From the NCBI RefSeq assembly GCF_963678635.1, contig NC_087071.1, positions 20,673,194-20,737,193 of the forward strand: a stretch of 64,000 nt of DNA, in the 5' to 3' direction. This stretch comes from Symsagittifera roscoffensis (lineage: Eukaryota > Xenacoelomorpha > Acoela > Convolutidae). The translations under genes and the position numbers were made by a program. Under the pieces are notes generated by a model. The model did no database searches, was not told where the DNA came from, and saw nothing but the letters and a program-made list of their open reading frames with translations. Below are positions 61,001-64,000 of this stretch, piece by piece; position 1 is the first letter of the stretch, and each line of letters begins with the position of its first letter.

Positions 61001-64000
61001 TTGTCCCAGGACTGGGGTCTCGAGTCACCACTTGAAACGACTGATTCCTCAACATCATATTCCAAGTTGTCTGAGATGTTTCTTGACTCCCCGGACAAAA
61101 CTCTGTCCATCGGTCGCTTTGAACCCGACTCCCCGGACAAAATTCTGCCCCTAGGTGGTCTGGTCAACCTCTCCCCGGACAAGTCGTCCTGCACGGGCTC
61201 AAAGGTGTCTGACTCATCAGAGGAGACGTCCTTGACTGGCTCGAAGGTGTCAGACTCCCCGGACATTGTCTCGTCCACGGACGAACAATCTGGGCTTGGC
61301 TCGTATTCCTCTTTTGCATCCGTGAAGTGCACTCTCCTCGTGAAGCTAGATTTCGACCTGATCCTGACTTCCTCAGTAGCTTGGTTTTGATTCGATGTTC
61401 CATATTCAGTGAACGAAGTTCTCAACAATACTTCTTTCGGCATCGAGGTCACCAGCTGGTTGACGATCGACCTGCAATCCCGTTCAACGCCTCGGCTGCG
61501 AATGGACACTGGCCTCTTCTCTGTTCTCTCGGTGACAGTCAACCTCTGCATGGTCTCCATCCATTCACGATCATGCCTATTCACTTCCCTATCCAACAAG
61601 TCACGGAGTTTTCCCATGACGTCCGGCGCCACGTTCACCGTCTTATTCAATAAAGCGATGCTGTTTATACCCAGCCTGGTCAGTTCTTGCTGTACCAAGT
61701 TGGATCGGACTAGCAGGTCCAACGGAACGGGTTCGCCTCTGGCTAAAAGCTTTATCTCCGCGGCCGTCTCCACTGGAAGGTCAGGGTGTCCAGGTATAGG
61801 ATGTCCTGATTTGTCTAACCACCTAGTAAGTGGCAGCTTATCGTAGGTTTCTTTGTCCAGAAAGGAAAACCCGTCTTTGATCTCTGATTGGTTAGCCTGC
61901 TTCTCCTCGAGGCGCTCATAAAATTCTGTCTTTTTACTGAGGCTATCTGCGTTCTGGTGCTTGTCACGGGTACGGTGCTCTATGATCATGTGGTATCCAT
62001 CCAGGCGCACAATCCAACGACCAATATAGCTTTGGTCCATCGAATAGGTTTTCAGCCAGGCAAGGGCACGATTATCCACACGTAACTTGAAGGGAGCACT
62101 CCCCAAGTAGGCCCTGTATTTTTCCACGAAAGTGATCACCGCAAACATCTCCGCTTTTGGTGCGCCGTACTTCATTTCAGTATCACTCAGGATTTTACTC
62201 CCGTAGGCTATCGGACGAAGAACCGTTCTCCCGTTCCACTCCTGCTCCTGGTGAAGTATGCCCGATATCGCAACCACTGATGCATCCGTGTCCAGCACGA
62301 ACATTCCCTTCTCTGTTGGCATGCCGAGGACCGGTGCCTCGCAAAGTTCACGCTTGATGTTTTCAAATGAAACTTGTGCCTCATCAGTCCAGGTGAACTT
62401 TTTGCCCTTGTTTCTCATCAGCCTCTGCATGGGGTATATCTTGTCAGCATACCCCTTGATGAACTCTCGATAATAATTTGCGAATCCCAGAAAACTCATC
62501 AGCTGTGTATCTGTCTTAGGTGCCTTCCAGGTCAGCACTGCTTCAACCGCTTCGGGATCTGGTCTCACTCCATGTTTGTCAACCAGGCGGCCCAGATACT
62601 TTATGGAATCCCTGAGGATTTCACACTTAGAGGGTTTGCATTTCAGACCCGCCTGCTTCATGCAAGAAAACACCTCCTCCAACCTTTCTATGTGGTCTTC
62701 CAAGGTTGGTGTTGCAATCACGACATCATCGACATAACACATAATGAGATTCCCGTATTTCTTAGTGACGCTCGTGAGTGCCTGGGCCATCAGTCGCTGG
62801 AATGTGGCCGTCGCGTTGCACAATCCGAATGGCATCCTCTTCCACTGGAACAGTCCCAGCTCACACGCGAAACCTGTTTTCTCTCGATCTTGCTTTCTGA
62901 GTGGCACTTGCCAGAATGCGGAGCCCAAATCCAACGTCGTGAAGAACTTAGCGTCTCCCAGCTTGGATAGGCTCTCATCGATGCGGGGAATCGGGTATGC
63001 GTCCTTTATAGTCACTGCGTTCAGATAACGGAAATCACAACAAAATCTGAGTTGTCCCCCTTTCTTTTTCGCCATGACCACGCCACAAGCCCATGGGGAC
63101 TTCGACGGCTCAATCATGTCGTACTCCATTAACATTTCAATTTCCTTCCTACACGCTTCTGACTTGTTTGGGGTCATTCTTCTCGCCCCTTCCCTATGAG
63201 GTACCGAGCCCTCTTCTATCTCAATCTCGTGCTCTACAAAATTGCAACAACCTATATCGGCCTTATGTTTTGAAAAAACGTCTGCGTTCCGATCTAGCAC
63301 CGCCCTGAGCGAATCTAGTTCCTTGTCAGATATTTTACCCTTCAGATGTTCTATCTCAGGTAGGACAGGCCTATTCGCTGCTAACTCTGCTTCCGTCGGC
63401 CTCTCAGGAAAGTTGGAACAACTAGACAGCCCATCATCTGTTTCCGACTTCATTGAAAACAATTTCCTAGAAGATTTCAATTCAATTACTCTTTTCATTA
63501 TACATTCTTGGTTCGCATGTAATGGACATTTAGTTACATCAAACTTCTTCAAGTTCTCCACACTCAGAAAGTCTGTGTTCAGAGGCAAAGCGTAGCCAAG
63601 TTTCTTTCCCCTCTGTATTGTCACTGTTGTTGCTTCTGTGTTCAATAACACACTCACACACAGTCCGCTCTGAGTGAGTGAGAAGCTTCTTCCTAAAATA
63701 GCCGAGCTTTTACTGTTTGGATTTGGTACCAGACACACCTGTCTGTCATTGCTGAGTTCATTCAAGTTCCTCATCCTAAACGTCGCTACTACGGCTTGGT
63801 TCGGTTTTAATCTAACTTTTCGATCCAGAAAAATCGGCACCTTGGCCTGATTAATTAAGATCTTATTAAGGGGTCTTTTCTCATACTTTCTTTCAGGATC
63901 CTTGATCCTAATCAATCCGTCATTGAGATCGATCGTGACGTCAAAGTTGCGAACGAAATCCCTTCCTAGGATGAACTGGTCGGATTCATCCAAATTCTCT
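58015..64000 (-). CDS. Pol of copy 2 (partial at the window edge): protease end, RT, RNase H, integrase, macro-like domain
   Basis: At least 1992 codons without a stop, continuing past the window end. Counting from 63993: protease C-terminus (DQFILGRDFVRNFDVTIDL), RT with TTLDLGSAFWQVPL, MPFGLCNATATFQRLM and CYVDDVVIATP (YVDD about 420). RNase H is at LDTDASVVAISGILHQ and an acidic insertion carries LSGES repeats. Integrase HDQMGHQG..CLSC lies near 1210, SDNG near 1335 and GLVERQNR near 1370, followed by the SH3-like WRGPFQITEVHQGGRFYRL. An acidic tail and FVRGVGVGLTHTENL precede the macro-like module (about 1842-1985): CAIAITADVSFKTALAADFKRE, LCFLVTKATDRQHV, LALTRLRDFLVERGVTSLSLP, ending SETDIEVYLHKKYYLSIC. 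Every catalytic motif seen is intact, and LVTK keeps the Lys that copy 1 has changed to Arg. The RT-RNase H part is about 90% identical to copy 1 by eye. Confidence 0.95.
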   Translation of the reverse strand, partial: ENLDESDQFILGRDFVRNFDVTIDLNDGLIRIKDPERKYEKRPLNKILINQAKVPIFLDRKVRLKPNQAVVATFRMRNLNELSNDRQVCLVPNPNSKSSAILGRSFSLTQSGLCVSVLLNTEATTVTIQRGKKLGYALPLNTDFLSVENLKKFDVTKCPLHANQECIMKRVIELKSSRKLFSMKSETDDGLSSCSNFPERPTEAELAANRPVLPEIEHLKGKISDKELDSLRAVLDRNADVFSKHKADIGCCNFVEHEIEIEEGSVPHREGARRMTPNKSEACRKEIEMLMEYDMIEPSKSPWACGVVMAKKKGGQLRFCCDFRYLNAVTIKDAYPIPRIDESLSKLGDAKFFTTLDLGSAFWQVPLRKQDREKTGFACELGLFQWKRMPFGLCNATATFQRLMAQALTSVTKKYGNLIMCYVDDVVIATPTLEDHIERLEEVFSCMKQAGLKCKPSKCEILRDSIKYLGRLVDKHGVRPDPEAVEAVLTWKAPKTDTQLMSFLGFANYYREFIKGYADKIYPMQRLMRNKGKKFTWTDEAQVSFENIKRELCEAPVLGMPTEKGMFVLDTDASVVAISGILHQEQEWNGRTVLRPIAYGSKILSDTEMKYGAPKAEMFAVITFVEKYRAYLGSAPFKLRVDNRALAWLKTYSMDQSYIGRWIVRLDGYHMIIEHRTRDKHQNADSLSKKTEFYERLEEKQANQSEIKDGFSFLDKETYDKLPLTRWLDKSGHPIPGHPDLPVETAAEIKLLARGEPVPLDLLVRSNLVQQELTRLGINSIALLNKTVNVAPDVMGKLRDLLDREVNRHDREWMETMQRLTVTERTEKRPVSIRSRGVERDCRSIVNQLVTSMPKEVLLRTSFTEYGTSNQNQATEEVRIRSKSSFTRRVHFTDAKEEYEPSPDCSSVDETMSGESDTFEPVKDVSSDESDTFEPVQDDLSGERLTRPPRGRILSGESGSKRPMDRVLSGESRNISDNLEYDVEESVVSSGDSRPQSWDNTSETTSNSDVSEIAIHSLLVDWKQRGLDRETHQDPDRDRYTSDEEGTVVDNAADELELIAVSKRPTRLLPHGTVVRTNLEPSVQEATPLKKIWCVKLMDDAHAPEIMSGQMNVVKTYLKARYRLSDLLRAQRNDRMTSSLKRWIENGAPDKGDLEEDSYKILKQFYLKRKDLLYLNKDGIVACKRKEEDKVLYKYNSIVLPQLYQTELLFRSHDQMGHQGVDKVYNRIQKRFEWPGLKKACEKWIAACLSCQQAKDPRKLWFPLQSIESSGFNEVVQIDHQKICMTATGYNQVLVMIDHFTKYAEAAPCMTASAEETCDHLINVWIARHGCPITFQSDNGKAFVGDLTKELMKKSQVAQAHSTTYHPQTNGLVERQNRTLVSMLRVYCSRYMDDWDKHLPHVMGAYNSTEHSTTGISPHMMLTGHEKALPLTFFYPEYEGKRTAPQTYVRDVIRRQQDLNDLCRRNTQQAQIRQKRRFDKRTADAKAYSVGDYVWVFQEVVPPKGTKKLLKKWRGPFQITEVHQGGRFYRLSTGRAAHYENIKPHNASSEDWCIPADMQEGDYLIVDPACEVNERGTRDKNDGNEVVDDCDLPLDLELTERVEVDDETLPYAEENWDCPEQTEIDKGIQPDFPLTMETRQSKKGKNQKKYNPYGEDFVVDRIVVSDVIDSLVGLDEVAMLEEIDLVNDMDQDWIDDRSEPEVEFEPEAEQTHEQELTNLRVLEWLHDLPTDPKETILTIQDVDRDGVKYISHDNTESNWVAPDGPLRVPQSNLGLLDFGRSTGTSMDIFVRGVGVGLTHTENLIIKKLKSARETGELETEGENAKKPPFGRIFESYFDLPNHYSNNIVITDSDFILTERTCAIAITADVSFKTALAADFKREYKNIEFLWKQRPGVGGMIALPPVASQIPGKYLCFLVTKATDRQHVNPESLVLALTRLRDFLVERGVTSLSLPIYDPNRGKLHPRELYALVHVIFSETDIEVYLHKKYYLSIC
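58614..58665 (-). promoter_or_regulatory. Internal polypurine-tract-like motif (copy 2)
   Basis: In element sense gatcgacggggacgtcgatg, then about 8 nt, then TTGTCCGGGGAGTGGGGG. The 3' PPT region (47956-48000) reads gatcaatagggacattgatg, a similar gap, then TTGTCCGGGGAGTA. The match spans about 45 bases with most differences being transitions. See the matching copy 1 site. Confidence 0.55.
61083..61275 (-). repeat. LSGES-coding repeats in the pol insertion (copy 2)
   Basis: Five occurrences of the plus-strand word ctccccggaca (sense tgtccggggag) within 190 bp encode LSGES/MSGES/LSGER steps in an acidic insert between RNase H and integrase. Neighbouring SDESDTFEPV is also duplicated. Copy 1 keeps two such words at about 33346 and 33399. 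Confidence 0.7.

Larger units (their letters stand above)
47071..64000 (-). mobile_element. Giant Ty3/gypsy element, copy 2 (3' portion, runs off the window)
   Basis: On the minus strand: pol (from beyond 64000 to 58015), ORF2, ORF3, PPT, 3' LTR (47955-47071). All visible ORFs are open over almost 15 kb, in contrast to copy 1. It lies inside the 3' LTR of copy 1, so it is younger. Gag, leader and 5' LTR lie beyond the right edge. If these are sized as in copy 1, the full element would be about 23 kb (inference). Pol is close to that of copy 1, but LTR and ORF3 differ enough to call it a separate family of the same lineage. Confidence 0.9.

Noticed and set aside
58058-63595. Plus-strand frames across the copy 2 pol
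   Set aside because: They are antisense shadows of the conserved minus-strand pol.
1-64000. CRISPR arrays, operons or prokaryotic genes
   Set aside because: All repeats are tandem without spacers, and all coding regions are eukaryotic retroelements.

Overview
The window reads as repeat-dense, AT-rich intergenic DNA of an invertebrate animal. I find no convincing host gene; nearly everything recognisable is a transposable element or its wreckage. The mixture (a Penelope-like element with GIY-YIG endonuclease and hammerhead-like motifs, a LINE with a C-terminal restriction-like nuclease, an APE-type LINE, several Ty3/gypsy elements, MITE-like inserts, minisatellites) is metazoan. It would fit a cnidarian or another aquatic invertebrate, but the species cannot be fixed from this sequence.

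Left third (1-24.2 kb): AT-rich DNA; a decayed gypsy integrase (+, 1.6-3.0 kb); a MITE-like inverted repeat (4.9-5.1 kb); a decayed 6.2 kb gypsy element on the minus strand with both LTRs and a PBS (5494-11697); a 25-bp minisatellite (12.8-13.25 kb); the 5' end of a third giant-family element (leader, PBS, LTR; minus, about 14.4-16.0 kb); a minus-strand LINE with nuclease domain (17.2-19.2 kb); a minus-strand APE-type LINE (19.2-22.1 kb); and a minus-strand Penelope-like element with a PHD-finger insert (22.1-24.0 kb).

Right two thirds (24.2-64 kb): two nested giant Ty3/gypsy elements of related but different families. Copy 1 (+, 24210-47070) has an 886-bp 5' LTR, a PBS, a 2.4 kb leader full of minisatellites, gag, pol and two extra ORFs. 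It carries two nonsense codons, two frameshifts and a 547-bp MITE inside its 3' LTR. Copy 2 (minus, 47071 to beyond 64000) is inserted into the 3' LTR of copy 1. It has uninterrupted reading frames for the visible part of pol (1992 codons), ORF2 (317) and ORF3 (about 2700), so it is young and possibly active.

The notable system is this giant family. Pol ends in a macro-domain-like (ADP-ribose-binding) module after integrase. Behind pol lie ORF2 (small, with a coiled coil in copy 2) and ORF3, about 2700 residues, with a complete SGNH/GDSL hydrolase near its N-terminus, a second SGNH-like fold with altered catalytic positions, and about 1900 residues I cannot assign. No signal peptide or membrane segment is evident, so ORF3 does not look like an envelope. 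The polypurine-tract region next to the 3' LTR is duplicated inside pol in both copies, resembling a central polypurine tract. In copy 2, ORF3 overlaps ORF2 in the -1 frame and lacks an early ATG, suggesting recoding. Pol is highly conserved between copies while ORF3 and the LTRs have diverged strongly.
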